From Anaeromyces robustus (Eukaryota; Neocallimastigomycota; Neocallimastigomycetes; Neocallimastigales; Neocallimastigaceae), in assembly GCA_002104895.1 (NCBI GenBank), contig MCFG01000024.1:95001-159000 (forward strand): a stretch of DNA of 64,000 nt. Reading direction: 5' to 3'. The position numbers and the translations under genes were made by a program. A model generated the notes under the pieces. It saw only the letters and a list, made by a program, of their open reading frames with translations. It was not told the origin of the DNA and made no database searches. Below are positions 25,354-39,312 of this stretch, in pieces. How positions within the stretch are numbered: position 1 is the first letter of the stretch; each line of letters begins with the position of its first letter.

Positions 25354-28058
25354 AGTAGTAGTAGTAGTAGTAGTAGCAATTGTAGCAGCATCAGTACTTG
25401 GATTTTGACTATTAGTTCTACTAATTTCAGTTATCTTTATAGATTCATTTCTATTAATTGATGTCATAGAAAGTCCACCGAGAGATTCTGGTATTGAAAC
25501 AGAATCTTCCGTAACTAATGGAGTTAAACAACGAATAGATGAATTACTTTGTACAAATTTTGTAGATACAATTCCAGTTCCATTATTATTTCCCTTTTCA
25601 TTTTCATTTGAATTATTTTGAATTGTTGATTTATTATTATCATTATCATCTTCTGGTTTTTTATTACTTAAAGTCATAATAAAGTTGTAAAAAAGATTAG
25701 TTAATACCCATCGTCCTACATTAACTATTAATACAATATAGAATATAATAGTTAAAACAAATATATATATATATAACATATTATATTATATCAAAAATAT
25801 ATAAATATATTAATATATTAAAATATGAATAAAAAAAATAGTTTAAATAAAAATAATATAAAATATTTATATAAAATAATAATAATAATATATATCTAAA
25901 TATATATATATTTTGTTATTTAATAATATTAATTTAATTATACCTCTAGTATCTAATAAACTTTCCGGAACAAGCATATCTTCTATACATTCATCATAAT
26001 AAACTAATGATTCAAATAATTTATTAGGAATCATTGAAACAGTAAGCGACTTCAATTATTATTATATAATATTTAAATAAAAAAAAATAAATAAATAAAT
26101 AAATAAAATTAATATTATAATTATAATTAATAATAATATTAATATGAATATAATTAAAAAAAAAAAAAATAAATAAATAAATAATAAAAGAAAAATATGT
26201 ATAATATAATTAATTTTTATATAATTACTCCTGTATGAATATCTAAAGAACACCAATTTTCGGTAAATATTCTTTTATTTGTATCCGCTAATATTTTATC
26301 ATAATCAACTTTACCATATGTTTTACTTTTTTTACACTAAAATTATATAAATAATATATATATTAATAAAATGAAAGTTTTTAATCTAATAACTTTAAAA
26401 AAATACTTTGCTATTAAAAAAATTAAAAATAAATATAAAAATAAAAATAAAAATAAAAATAAAAATACCAATATAATATCCCATTCATCAACATTTTTAT
26501 TTGAATCTTGAGTTAATACATGTCTTCTATCATTCAATATAGTAAATTTAACAATTGGTGGTTTTCCTAAATAATATAATATAATATAATATAATATAAT
26601 ATAATATAATATATACATATTAATAATTATTCATAAATGTATATATATATATAAAATAAAATTTATTTAAAATATATATATATATATACCATGAATAGTA
26701 ACTTCAGGTTTTGAAAATATTGGTACAATAAGATCATCATAAGTTTGACGACTTGAAAATTCATTATCATAGTAATTATTATTTAAACTAATTGATCGAG
26801 TATCGACTGATGCAACAGATTGTATATGATTAAATGTATAAAGTGAATCATTAATAATATCATTTGGTTGTGTTATAATTGAAGATTTTGGAATAGAAAC
26901 TTTTTCATAATTATCTATATTTTTATCTTGATATAAGTTTAATGATTGTGAATTTAATGGTATATCCCGCTTATTTAAAAAAAATTTTTTTGAATAAAAT
27001 AATAATAATAATAGTAATAGTAATAATATATATATATATGTATATATATAATTTTTAAATAAAAATAACATAAAATTAGTAATAAATTTATATATTTAAA
27101 AATTGATAATAAGAAAATAAAAAAAAAATAAATATATATATAGTTATTGTTGTTTTAATATAAATATACAAAAATATATATATACCCAGCAATTTATATC
27201 TGATGAACTTGTGGCAGCATAAATATAACCATTATCTATTGCAGCAAGCTTTTTATTTTATTTTCATATATATGTCATATATATGTATAGTAATTTATCG
27301 CATTATAATTATTAAAATTAAAATTATATATATATTTATATATTAATATTAATGATATGTAGAATTGAAAGAATTTTTAAATATATTATATATAATGATG
27401 ATTTTTTTAAATTCATATTATTTACCTTAACAACACCAGCATTTTCTTTACAAACTAAAACACAGTCACCATAATCACTATCATATTGATTATTATAGTC
27501 ATAATTTGATGCTTGATTAATTTTTGTTATACAACCATCTCTTCCTCCAGCCCAGAAAGTTTTTAAATATGGATCATTAGAGGTTAGTGACCATACAGAA
27601 TCTGAATAATGTGAATATGTCATAACACATCTTCTTGCATTAGTAATTGACCATAACTTAATAGAAGAATCAGATGAACCTGAAAGAACCTAATATTTCA
27701 TTTTATTATATTTTATTTTTGCAATATAAATATATATAAACATATTAATAATGATTAATTAAATTTTAAATTTTGTATATATAATTTCATAATAAATAAA
27801 AAAATATTATAATTAACAATATTAAAATAATAATAATAATAAAAATAAATATTTTTGCTTTTATATTATAAAATAATCATACCCATTTTCCATCCTCACT
27901 AACAATTAAAGAACGAACATTATCAGAATGTCCTCTTAATTTTAATACTTGTTTACCTTGTCTTGTATCCCATATTCTAACAATCTATATATATATATAT
28001 TTGATATTATTTACATATATATAATATATAATTAGATATTAAAAAAAAAGTAATAATG

Positions 28059-28094
<36 letters not shown>

Positions 28095-29619
28095 TTTACC
28101 CTATCTGGTGATCCAGTAACTAAAATATTTCCTTCATTGTTAGTAGCAATAGAATAAATTGAAGCTGGTGTTAATGAATCATCAGTATTAACTATATATA
28201 TATATATATAAAGACATTTAGTTATATATATATAATTTATACAAAATTTAATTTAAATTTGTTTTATTTTTGTTTTATTGAATTTTCTTTCATTTTTATG
28301 CTTAATATTTAATGTTTATCTTTATCTATATTTATTTGATATTAATGAATATAATATATAAATATATATATAAATTTATTATTTTACAGATTGGTTTAGC
28401 TCTTCCTTCAACTAAATCCCAAAAAAGAACTCTTTGATCAAAACCACCTGATGCAACCCAATTTTGTTTTGACGAATAAGCCAATACTCGTACATCATCT
28501 TTATGAAAACCAATACGTGCTGTTGGTAAATTATTATTAACATTCCATATATAAATAGAACGGTCTGATGATGCAGATATCACTATATACATATATATAT
28601 ATCATAGATTTCATATAATTAATAATTATTATTAATTATTAACATTAATTATTATTATTATTAATTATTATTATTATTAATTATTATTAAATTTATTATT
28701 ATTAATTATTATTATTATTAATTATTATTAAATTTATTATTATTAATTATTATTATAATTAGTATTAGTATTAGTATTAGTATTAGTATTAGTATTAGTA
28801 TTAGTATTAGAATTATATCTGATATTATATAATAATTATATTTGAAATATATAATATCTTACAATGGTCATTATTCTCTGTCAAAACTATATCATTAACC
28901 CAATCTGAATGGTACCAATAATTCCTATAAAATGTTGGTTCTTGTATAAAACACTATCATATATAAATATCGAAACCAAAAAAAATATACATTATAAATT
29001 ATATATTATATAAAAATGAAAATTTTGAAAATTAATATGAATTATAAATATTTATAATAATTATAAATTACTTTATTAATATTTTTTATTATATATACAA
29101 ATATTTATATTGATAATATTAGTAATAAAAAACCTTCTTTCTTCTTAAATCAAAATTTTGTGAATATTTCTGTTTTAATTTGTTAATATTGTTTTTTATA
29201 GTAATAGCAGCAACTGAATTATTAAATGAATAACTATGATTTAATGAATTATTTCTTGTTATTTCTTCAGAATGAAAATTTTTTAATAATGAATAATCTT
29301 TTACACTATCAGGTGATTCATTAAATTCTATATGATTATTAGCATCATCACGATTAATATCAACAAGCGAAGAACAACCAATCATTTGAGAATTAATATT
29401 ATCTACCGCCAGTTCATTATTTTCTTGTTTGATATAATATGGATTTATATTATCATTATTTAAATGTAAATTCCATGAATTTATTTTTGAATCCTTTCCT
29501 GCTGTATACAATAAACCTCCTGGAGTTTTGACATCTAACGCAAGAGAATTGATTCCAGAATTATGAGTTACATCATGATAATTTTCACGAACAACATATG
29601 AAATTTTTTGTTTTGACAT
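22868..29619 (-). CDS. WDR48/UAF1-type WD40 protein (deubiquitinase co-factor), 16 exons
   Basis: The likely orthologue is WDR48/UAF1 (fission yeast Bun107, budding yeast Duf1), a partner that activates USP1/USP12/USP46-type deubiquitinases. Exons: 29134-29619, 28863-28953, 28388-28582, 28100-28191, 27883-27984, 27426-27689, 27186-27248, 26690-26969, 26469-26566, 26229-26336, 25944-26049, 24370-25724, 23994-24200, 23653-23738, 23174-23363, 22868-22972; 1275 residues in frame throughout. The beta-propeller includes [49 protein letters not shown] and [12 protein letters not shown]. The segment [12 protein letters not shown] matches the region after the propeller. The C-terminal domain (about 1080-1275) with [13 protein letters not shown] and [11 protein letters not shown] is the SUMO-like DUF3337 part. 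Exon 12 inserts about 400 residues of Asn/Ser-rich low complexity. The exon 1 donor GTTTTT is weak but required by frame. Confidence 0.92.
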
Positions 29620-29888
29620 ATTTTTATTATTTTAAATATTTTATTATTATTGTTGTTGTTGTTGTTGTGAATATCTCTATTTTATTAAAAATAATGTTTA
29701 AAATTTTCTATTATTATTATTATTAATGTATTATTTTATTATAGACAATTAGAATTTTTATTGAATTATTTATTTATTTAGTTATTTACTTAATTATTTA
29801 TTTAGTTATTTATTTAGTTATTTATTTATTTATTTATTTATTATATATTAATTTAATTATTGATTAATTTATTTATTTGTTTGTTTGT

Positions 29889-29927
<39 letters not shown>

Positions 29928-30609
29928 TTTTTTTATTTATTTATTTATTTACTCATTTTTCCTTGTTTGTTTATTTGTTAATTTCTTGATGATATATTTA
30001 AAATTTAATTTTATAGTAAAAAATTAAATAACGATTCTCAATTCTTTAAATAAATATTACAATATATTTATATATGTATTATCTTTAAAATGATACATAT
30101 AACATTAAAATAATTAGGTTAAAAGAATAACTGATTTTGTATTATATATATATTAATAAAAAGATATTTTTTAATAAAATTTATAATCACTGAAATTAAA
30201 ATTTTTCAATAATTTAAAAAAAAAATAAAAATAAAAAATCATAAAAAAAAACAAGTAATTTCTTATTAAATATATATATTAATTATATTAATAATAGTAT
30301 AATTAAATATAACAGATTTCGAATTTAATTAATTTGAAATTTAATTTATATATTCTTTTACTCTAATTATTTTTAAGCATTATTCTTACTTTCAATAAGT
30401 TTATTATTTTATTTTATTTTATTTTATTTTTTTAAATTATTTACTTCTTTTTCACTTTATATGACTTTATTTTGGAATTTACTAATTGTTAATATTATCA
30501 TTTTTATGAAGTATTTAAAAATAAAAACTATAAAATAATAAATTAATATATAATTAATTTTTATATAATTAATGATTGATGTATTTATTATTTATTTTAT
30601 TAATTTATT

Positions 30610-30667
<58 letters not shown>

Positions 30668-30734
30668 TATTTTATTTATTTTTTATTTATTTATTTATTT
30701 ATTTATTTAGTTATTTATTTAGTTATTTACCTAG

Positions 30735-30821
<87 letters not shown>

Positions 30822-31755
30822 GTTAGTTAGTTAGTTAGTTATTTACCTAGTTATTTATTTATTTATTCATTTATTTACTTAAACTTAATTAATATTATGT
30901 TTTATTTATTTATTAATTTATTTATTTATCAAAAAATTCTTATAATAATTAAAAAATATTAACAGCATATAATAAATCTACAAATTAATTAACAAATATA
31001 AAAAATTATTTAATTTTTCTTTTTAAATATAATCATTTCTAATGTAATATTTCTTATATATTGTTTTTTATTTTATTAATATACATAGTATATATAAAAT
31101 AAAAATATTTAAAATTCATTTAAAATATTGTCAATATTTTATAAATAAATTTATTAATACAAAATTTTCATTATGAACATAGACGTTTAATGATCATGTA
31201 TTTCATTATAATTAAAATTTATTTTTATTTAAAAATGATCATTTATTTAAAAATGAACATACAAATAATTAATGATAAGATTTAAAATTTATAAAAAACA
31301 TTTTGATTATTAGAATATCTAAAAAAACATAATCTATAAAGTTCCTTATGTTATAAATAATTATAATACTAATTGTAATTACTATATTTTTATAAAAATA
31401 TTATATTCAAATAATCTAACCATTATAATTAATTTATTTGTTATTCTAATCCTTTATCTTTTTTTTTTGTGTAATCATGGAATCAAATTATAATTTTGAT
31501 ATTTTTATTTACTTTCAAAATTTTATCAAAATTAATATAGTTTATATAATTTATGATTTATATTTTATTTTCTTTTTCATTCCATATTTTATTTAATAAA
31601 TGAATTGATCCTTTATTTTATTTTTTCTGAACATAATAAACTCTATATCAATGTTATTTTTCTGCATATAGATTTCCTTAATCAACTGATCAATTCTGTT
31701 TTTACTTTATTTTCATATCAATTATTTTATTAAAGAAAATTTAATCATAAATATA

Positions 31756-31975
31756 TAAAAATAAAATAAAATAAAATAAAATAAAATAAAATAAAATAAA
31801 ATAAAATAAAATAAAATAAAATAAAATAAAATAAAATAAAATAAAATAAAATAAAATAAAATAAAATAAAATAAAATAAAATAAAATAAAATAAAAAAAA
31901 TAAAATAAAATAAAATAAAATAAAATAAAATAAAATAAAATAAAATAAAATAAAATAAAATAAAATAAAATAAAA
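31756..31975. repeat. (AAAAT)n pentanucleotide array
   Basis: About 44 units of AAAAT/ATAAA, nearly perfect with one interruption near 31893. The same unit recurs just before the drug-transporter gene at 42562-42735. Confidence 0.95.
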
Positions 31976-32283
31976 TGAAGGTATAATTAAATATTGAGTA
32001 TATTCATTATATTGAATATTTATTGTTTATTGTATTAATATTTATTATAATAATTTCAACATAATTTCATTTAATAAATGATTGATATAATAATTTTATT
32101 TAGGTCAAATGTGTTTTTTTTTTCATTTCTAATATTTCAAAATAGTATATCTCTCTAATAAAGACATATTTCTAAATTAGAATTTTCTATTGGAAATTTT
32201 TTTTTATATTTTAAATTCATTTATATATGTATTATTATGCATACATTTTCTTAAAAATATGTACATTAATAATAATGTATGGT

Positions 32284-32322
32284 AAATTTATGACCAAATA
32301 GTAAGAAATTTATGACCAAATA
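32284..32322 (+). repeat. 17-bp direct repeat upstream of ankyrin-like pseudogene
   Basis: AAATTTATGACCAAATA occurs at 32284-32300 and 32306-32322, a 22-bp period or about two helical turns. It lies about 150 bp upstream of the first ATG of the pseudogene, so a former promoter element is possible. Confidence 0.5.
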
Positions 32323-32467
32323 TTTTCTTATGTCCAAAAAAATATTAATTATAAATTTACTTTTTAATTAAAAAAAAAAAAAAACATATAAATTCAACAA
32401 ATTTTTTTTTTTTTTAAGCAATAATTAAAAACTTTTAAAAGATTAATATTTCTTATAAATTTTTAAA

Positions 32468-35400
32468 ATGAATAATAGACAAAAAGGTGATAAAGAGTTT
32501 GAAATAATAAAAGAAAGTGTTTGTAAAATAATTAAAGATAATGATATTGAACTTTTTGATCATTATATTAACTCAAATGAAATAGATATTAATCATCTTT
32601 CCTACGAAAATGGTACTTTAAATTTCGATATTTTAATTTATTCTATACAGAACAATGCCTCCATTGAAATAATTAAAGCAATTCTTCCCTTTTATAATAA
32701 TAAAACATTAAATTATATTCAAATGAATGGTCTCCTTTAATTGCAGCCATTTTAAATAATAAATTTGGAATAGCAGATTTATTATTGGAAAATAATGCTA
32801 ATATTGAAAATGGTATGGAAGTTATAATATTTTACAATATATATTATCTAAAAGAGATTTAAAAAAAAAGCTTAATGAAGAAAATATAAAATATATAATG
32901 GATAAATTATATGAAAAAATATTATTCCAATTAAATATTCCTCAAATTTTATATAAGATATGATGATAAGACTATTATAATATTATTTTTTTATATTCCA
33001 TTGAAAAAGAAGAAAAGAATTTGAATGAAAAAAATTTTTTATATGATTATATAAAAATATACTTGAAATAATAATTTTATACGATTATGATTTTTTTTTT
33101 TTGATGAAATGTATATTGCATATAATGATATTATAGAAATGTCGACTCTATTATTAATTAAAAATTGTAATAATAGAGAGGAAGAAGAAGATAAAGTATT
33201 TGACATATTTTGGAAAGTGTATTTAAATAAAATAAATGATATTTATGGTTTGAGAATGTTTAATAATTTGGAGGTAGGAAATATTCGCTTAAAAGAAGAG
33301 GTTGTTGATAAACATATTAAAGATATTACTTTAAAAAATAAAATTCATAGGTATATCGATAATAAATTAATACCAAAGGAAAAACAAATTATTAGAAAAA
33401 ATGAAATTGAAAAAATCAAAAATATGAATATGAATACCGTTCATGATATAGTATCAAAATGTAGTGGATTAGACAATTTTGATCCATTAATAATAGCTAT
33501 TGAAAATAACATTTCAAATAATATTATTATTGAAATAATGAATCAATACCATATTATTAATAAATCATTTAATTATTTTATTAAAAAAGAATATTATAAA
33601 GATGGATATAGTTGTAAACAAAATACACATTGCCATTGCTAAAAATAATTTTGAAATTGCTAGCCATCTATTAGTAAAGAGTAATATAATTACTTATAAT
33701 AGAATAAATATTATTAAATATCTATATTTTGAAAATTATTTAAACCCTGAAAATTTTCAATATATATTATCAAGAAAATTAATTGACGATGATAAAAGAG
33801 AAAGAGATTATATTATTGAAAAATGGATAGAAGCATCTGAAAATATATTTTTAGAATTACATATAAAAGGTTTTTTTCATAGAAAATAATCTTAAAATTG
33901 AATATGATTACTATGAAAAAGCGTTAAATTGTGAAAATTATAATGCTATATTAATTTTATATAATTACGATAAAAATGGGGATTATAATATTTTCAAATT
34001 AATATCAATAAATAAAGAATATAATAAAGATAAAATGTTAGAATTATTATCTAAATGTGAAATCAAAAACAATTTTAAAGATGAAAACTTTTATAATAGT
34101 AAATTTATTAATGAAATGAATAGTATTGAATTCAAAAATTCAAAAAATAATATTACTGAAGCTACTGAAAATAATATTAATAATTATTGTGATATTGATA
34201 CTAACTATAATGACTATTGGTTTAATAATAAATTATATATTAGTAAATTATGTAAAGATAGAATATAAAAAAAAAAAAAAAAAAAAAAAATAGAATATTA
34301 TATATAGATGAATCTACCTATGAGTCTATAAAATCTAAAATAATAGAACTTAATATATTGTATGAATCTTGGAATCCTGAAAAAGATTTACCTAATAAAG
34401 AAAATATTGAAGAATTTAAAGAGTATATTATTAAGAATAAAGAAATTATAATAAAATTCAATAAAGTATCATATAACTTTGATTTATTAATTTATACCAT
34501 TGAAAATAATTATCCATTAGAAATTATAGATTTTATTATTAATAATTTTAATTATAAATCATTGGATTATGGTTTAGAGGGTAAAAATATCTACTCTAAA
34601 ACCCCAAAATACAGAACACCATTATTTGAAGCATTATCAAAAGAAAATTTTGAATTAGCTGACTACTTATTAATATGGGTGCAACTCTAAATAAAGTAAA
34701 TACTATAAAATTTTTAATGCGTGAAAATTCTTTAAACCCAATTATTATTATGTATTTATTTCTTAGAAATTATGTTATTAGTGAAAAAGATGATAGTTAT
34801 TATATGATTAATACTTGGATTGAATGTAGAGATAATATTCTTTTGGAAATGTATTTAAATTATTTTAATATTAAGAATATAAGAAGAGAATATTATTATA
34901 TGGCTATTGAAAAAAGAAACATTGATGCTTTAATTATATTATATGGATATGACAGACGACCAAAAGAAACTGTTTTAGAAGAAATGTTTAATATTTTAGA
35001 TGTAAATTTTATTTTTATAACGATGATGAAGTAAAAAAATTTATTTTAAATTCAGAGAAAGAATTTCAAGAAGATAAGTTTTATTATGGTGTGTTACAAA
35101 AACAACAAAATTATGAAGAGTTAAAAAATGATTTAATTATCGATAAAGAAAAATATGTAACTTTAAAAAAAGAAATTAAAGAGTTTTTTGAGAATAAAAT
35201 ATCTTTTATTAATAAAAAAATAAATTTTACCTGGGAAATTTCTAATAATTTGGATGAATTTAAAAAATATTTTAAAGATCGAGAAATCAAATTAAATGAG
35301 TTTAACGATCCTTATTTTGATATTTTAATATATCTAATTGAAAGAAACAGATGTAATGAAATTATAGAGTATGTTATTGATCAATATCGTCAAAACAATA

Positions 35401-36083
35401 TTGATTTTAATTATTATATTGAATATGATAGGACGGATGCTTCAGTATACAATTATCATAATCAAAAATATATAGAAACCTATTATAAAACCCCACTTAT
35501 TTGTGCCATCATTAAAGAAAAATTTTCAATAGCAGATATATTAATTAAAAATGGAGCGAATATAAATTACAAAGTTGATACGATGGAGCCTTTTTTCATT
35601 AATTTTAAGCATGGTAGCAAGCAACAAATTAATTATTTTATGGATAATAAATATGAAATACCAAAAAAATTGCTAAAGTGGTGTATCCAACAAGAATTAG
35701 ATCCATCATTCATTGATACCATTTATAATAATTATTATTATAACAATAATTTTATTATTGAATTAATATTAGTATTCAAAGGTAAAAATAAAATAACATT
35801 ATCAGACATTCAATTAAAAGAAAAAGTATTATTTGATAATGAAATTTGTAATCTAGCTATGAAAAATCGTAATAGCAATTATCTTTTTAAATTAATTAAA
35901 TTTGAAGATAACCAAACTTTAAAAAGAAAACTTATAATGCACAATAAAAAACATCAAAATGAATATAACTGTAGAGATGAAGATTATGATACTTATTGGG
36001 GTGTTAATGATTTTATACCAAAATATGAATGTGAATATAGATATGGTTATAATGAATATGATTATATTATAAGGGATTGCTAA
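32468..36083 (+). pseudogene. Frameshifted ankyrin-like repeat protein, intronless
   Basis: A single long coding region can be followed only by changing frame several times. Open pieces lie at 32468-32740, about 32719-32815, about 32825-32970, 33109-33642, 33602-33889, 34035-34268, 34358-34690, 34675-35034 and 35091-36083 (330 codons). At least four modules of about 0.84-1.0 kb share FDxLIYxIExN (Phe codons at 32624, 33478, 34478 and 35316). Ankyrin-like pairs such as TPLICAIIKEKFSIADILIKNG follow each. A run of 24 A residues (34267-34290) and in-frame stops break it. Pieces keep normal amino-acid composition, so inactivation looks recent. This style of intronless ankyrin-like protein is, as I understand it, common in anaerobic gut fungi. 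Base-calling errors at homopolymers could explain some shifts, but there are too many to explain all. Confidence 0.8.
34267..34290 (+). repeat. A24 homopolymer inside the pseudogene
   Basis: A run of 24 A residues follows a TAA stop in one frame and separates two open pieces. It is a likely slippage site. Confidence 0.9.
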
Positions 36084-36102
36084 TTAAATTAAATAAAATA
36101 AA

Positions 36103-36219
<117 letters not shown>

Positions 36220-36850
36220 AAATAAATAAATATATATAATATGATATTTTTTTGTTTATTATATTATAATTATAAAATATGAAAATTTTATATTTTTATA
36301 ATAATGGAAATATAAAATAATAAAATAAAAATTATATTATTTTTATAATAGTGAAAACATAAAATATTAAAATAAGAATTATATTATTTATATAATAATG
36401 AAAAAATAAAATATTAAAATAAAATTATTTTATTAATAATATTTTATAAATGTCAATTAATAATATTTAATTCTAATTAATATATAGGAATAAAATGTTC
36501 ATTGAAACATAAAGAATAAAAAAAATCCTTCAATTATATTATTATTTATATCTACAAAGAAACTTTTTATGTTATAATAAAAGTATTTGTTTTAATGGAT
36601 TCATTAAATTTTATTATAAAATATATTTTGTAAAAATGAAATATTTAAGATAATTTTATAATTCAATTTTATTTATATTTCTATAGGATAATTATATTAT
36701 TTTATTTATTTGACTAATATTTTTTTAATTTCCCAATTAATAAAAATATATTAATATTCATTTTTCACTTAATAATGAAAACAATAGTATATGTAATATC
36801 GATTTTTTAGAAAATAGAAAAATTGTTTAACAGGTAATGAGTTTATATTT

Positions 36851-37010
36851 TTTTAATTGGTGGAAGAGAACCTGGTTTTATTGAAATAACTAACAATGCC
36901 CATACAAAAAGGAATGGAAATGTTTGTTTAAGTATCAAACTGAGTCTGGTACATATATTCAAAATTTCCATTCTTGCTGTGATCTACGGCTCTATTGAAT
37001 GATACGTATT
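36851..37010 (+). pseudogene. Decayed coding fragment, family uncertain
   Basis: The patch is much richer in G and C than its flanks. One frame reads IGGREPGFIEITNNAHTK and a shifted frame continues EWKCLFKYQTESGTYIQNFH then SCCDLRLY. The WKC-to-C/H pattern is loosely reminiscent of FLYWCH-like zinc fingers carried by some transposons, but the match is weak. No start, flanks or full domain are present, so it is at best a fossil. Confidence 0.35.
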
Positions 37011-38421
37011 ATTATACTAATTTATATATACCCTCCAGTATTATTCATTATTATCTATAATGCTTAACTGTTTTTTTTTTTTTTTTAGTATCATTTTTTT
37101 ATTATATATTTTTTATGATTCAGTAAATTAATATTTAAACTCTAAAGATGATGTACAAATTGTGTGCTTAAAAAAAAATTTTTTTTTTTTTTTTACTTTA
37201 TAAATTAACTTTTTTTTATATATAATAAAAAAGAACATAACAAAATAACATGACTATTATTTTCTTGTTTTTCATTTTGTTAAGATTCTGTTTACTTTAA
37301 TATCGATTTATTTGTTTGTTTTTCAACCAAATTAATATTACTTTTAATAGTTTAATTTATAGTTGAAATAAAGATTCCAACTCTTTCAAATATTATATAA
37401 TGATGATAATGAAGAATATTATAAAATATAATAATGAATATTAATAGACATATTTAAAATATATATTTAAAGGAATAAAAATGAAATCAATTAAATTTTG
37501 TTAAAATGATACATTTTAAATATAATGTTAAAATTAATATATACTGTCTATTCAACCATTTCAAATATTAAATCATAATATATAATAAAACTGTTCTACA
37601 ACGATATTCTTTGTTTTAAAATAATTTATTAACTCCAAACTAATAATTATATATAAATATTTATATATATAATTATTAGTAAAAAATTAAAGTTAAGTCA
37701 TAATATCAAAAATTTTTAATATGTATTATTAAGATTTTAATTTAAATTTTGATATTTGACTAAAAAAGGAAATTTATTATGTAAATTTTAATTTTTATTT
37801 TTTTAAAAATATATTTATTTAATAAATTTTAAAATTTGATTTATAAATTTATTTTATTTATTTGTTTTTTTACTTATTCATTTAATTATACAATATATTC
37901 TAATATATTATATTTATTTATTATTTATCAATAGTTCAATATACAAAAAAGGCTGTACTACAATTTAATAATTATGTTTAATAAAAAACATTTTTTTTTA
38001 CTTTATTAATATCATTGGACCATCTTTTATACGTTTTAGCCTTACAAATAATTATATATTAAAATTATAATATAGTTAAAATATATTATAAATTAAAATA
38101 TTCGATTTATTTGTATATATTAATAATATATTATATTTTTATGGTATTTAATAATATATATATTTTCAATAAATATATAATATAATGTTAATATTAATAT
38201 TGATATTGAACAATAATAAATATAATAAATAAATAATAAATAATAATAATATAATAAATAATAATAATATAATAAATAATAATATAATAAATTATTATAT
38301 GTCTTTTTTATATTTTTTAAAATTTTATTTATATTTATAAAATATACCAATGAATTTTAATTTTTTTTATGATAAAATAATTAAATGAAATAATTATTTA
38401 ATATAAAAATTTTATTCACAA

Positions 38422-38492
<71 letters not shown>

Positions 38493-38539
38493 ATGAATAA
38501 ATAAATAAATGAATAAATAAATAAATGAATAAATGAATA

Positions 38540-38790
38540 AATAAATAAATAAATATAAATAAATAAATAAATAATATCAATTTAAATAAATAATAATAAA
38601 TAAATAGTTCATAATTAAATAAATAAATAAATAAATATAAATAAATAAATAAATAATATCAATTTAAATAAATAATAATAAATAAATAGTTCATAATTAA
38701 ATAAATAAATAAATAAATATAAATAAATAAATAAATAATATCAATTTAAATAAATAATAATAAATAAATAGTTCATAATTAAATAAATTT
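38540..38790. repeat. 82-bp minisatellite, about 3 copies, after an (AAAT)n array
   Basis: The markers ATATCAATTTAAATAAATAA and AGTTCATAATTAAATAAA recur three times at exactly 82-bp steps (for example the C at 38578, 38660 and 38742). An (AAAT)n array from about 38418 leads into it. Confidence 0.9.
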
Positions 38791-39312
38791 ATATAATAAA
38801 TAAATAATAAATTAAAATTAATATCAAAATATTTATTATAATTTATTATAATATAATCAAATCTTTTTAAAGTGTGGGTTTTTTTGAAACATCAATTAAT
38901 ATAAAAACAAACTGAACTGTGTATCTGTATTTTTTTTTTTCACTTTTTTCTTTCAATATTTGTTTGTTTATTTATTTATTAATTATTAACTTTTTGAAAT
39001 TATATATTATAATAAAGTAAATTGTAAAAAAAAAAAAAACTTTTTTTTAAATAATTAAATATATAACATTTTTTTTAAAAAAAAGAAAAATACTAAAAAT
39101 AAATTTATACATAATATAATAATTTAAAAAGTAAGAATATATATAATATTTATAATTAAATATGCTATTTAATTTAAACGTTAAATGTTAATAATATTTT
39201 ATAATATTTTTATTTTTTTTTCATAAGAAATATATTTTTTTATATATTATATATTTAGATATATTATAGAAAAATTAAAACATTAATAAAATAAATAAAT
39301 AAATATCAGAAA

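Larger units (their letters stand above)
29620..32467. other. Divergent intergenic region with ATTT and AAAAT arrays
   Basis: No intact gene seen. ATTT arrays lie near 29763-29955 and 30606-30890, and a long AAAAT array at 31756-31975. A 17-bp direct repeat sits just upstream of the ankyrin-like pseudogene (32284-32322). A short open stretch of normal-looking codons on the minus strand (31593-31704) may be a gene remnant. Confidence 0.6.

Noticed and set aside
28755-28812. (ATTAGT)n hexamer array resembling a telomere-type repeat
   Set aside because: It is a short array inside a WDR48 intron, flanked by AAT repeats; nothing else suggests a telomeric origin.
31593-31704. Minus-strand run of about 36 sense codons with balanced composition
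   Set aside because: No start, no recognisable domain and no extension. It may be a gene remnant but is too short to annotate.
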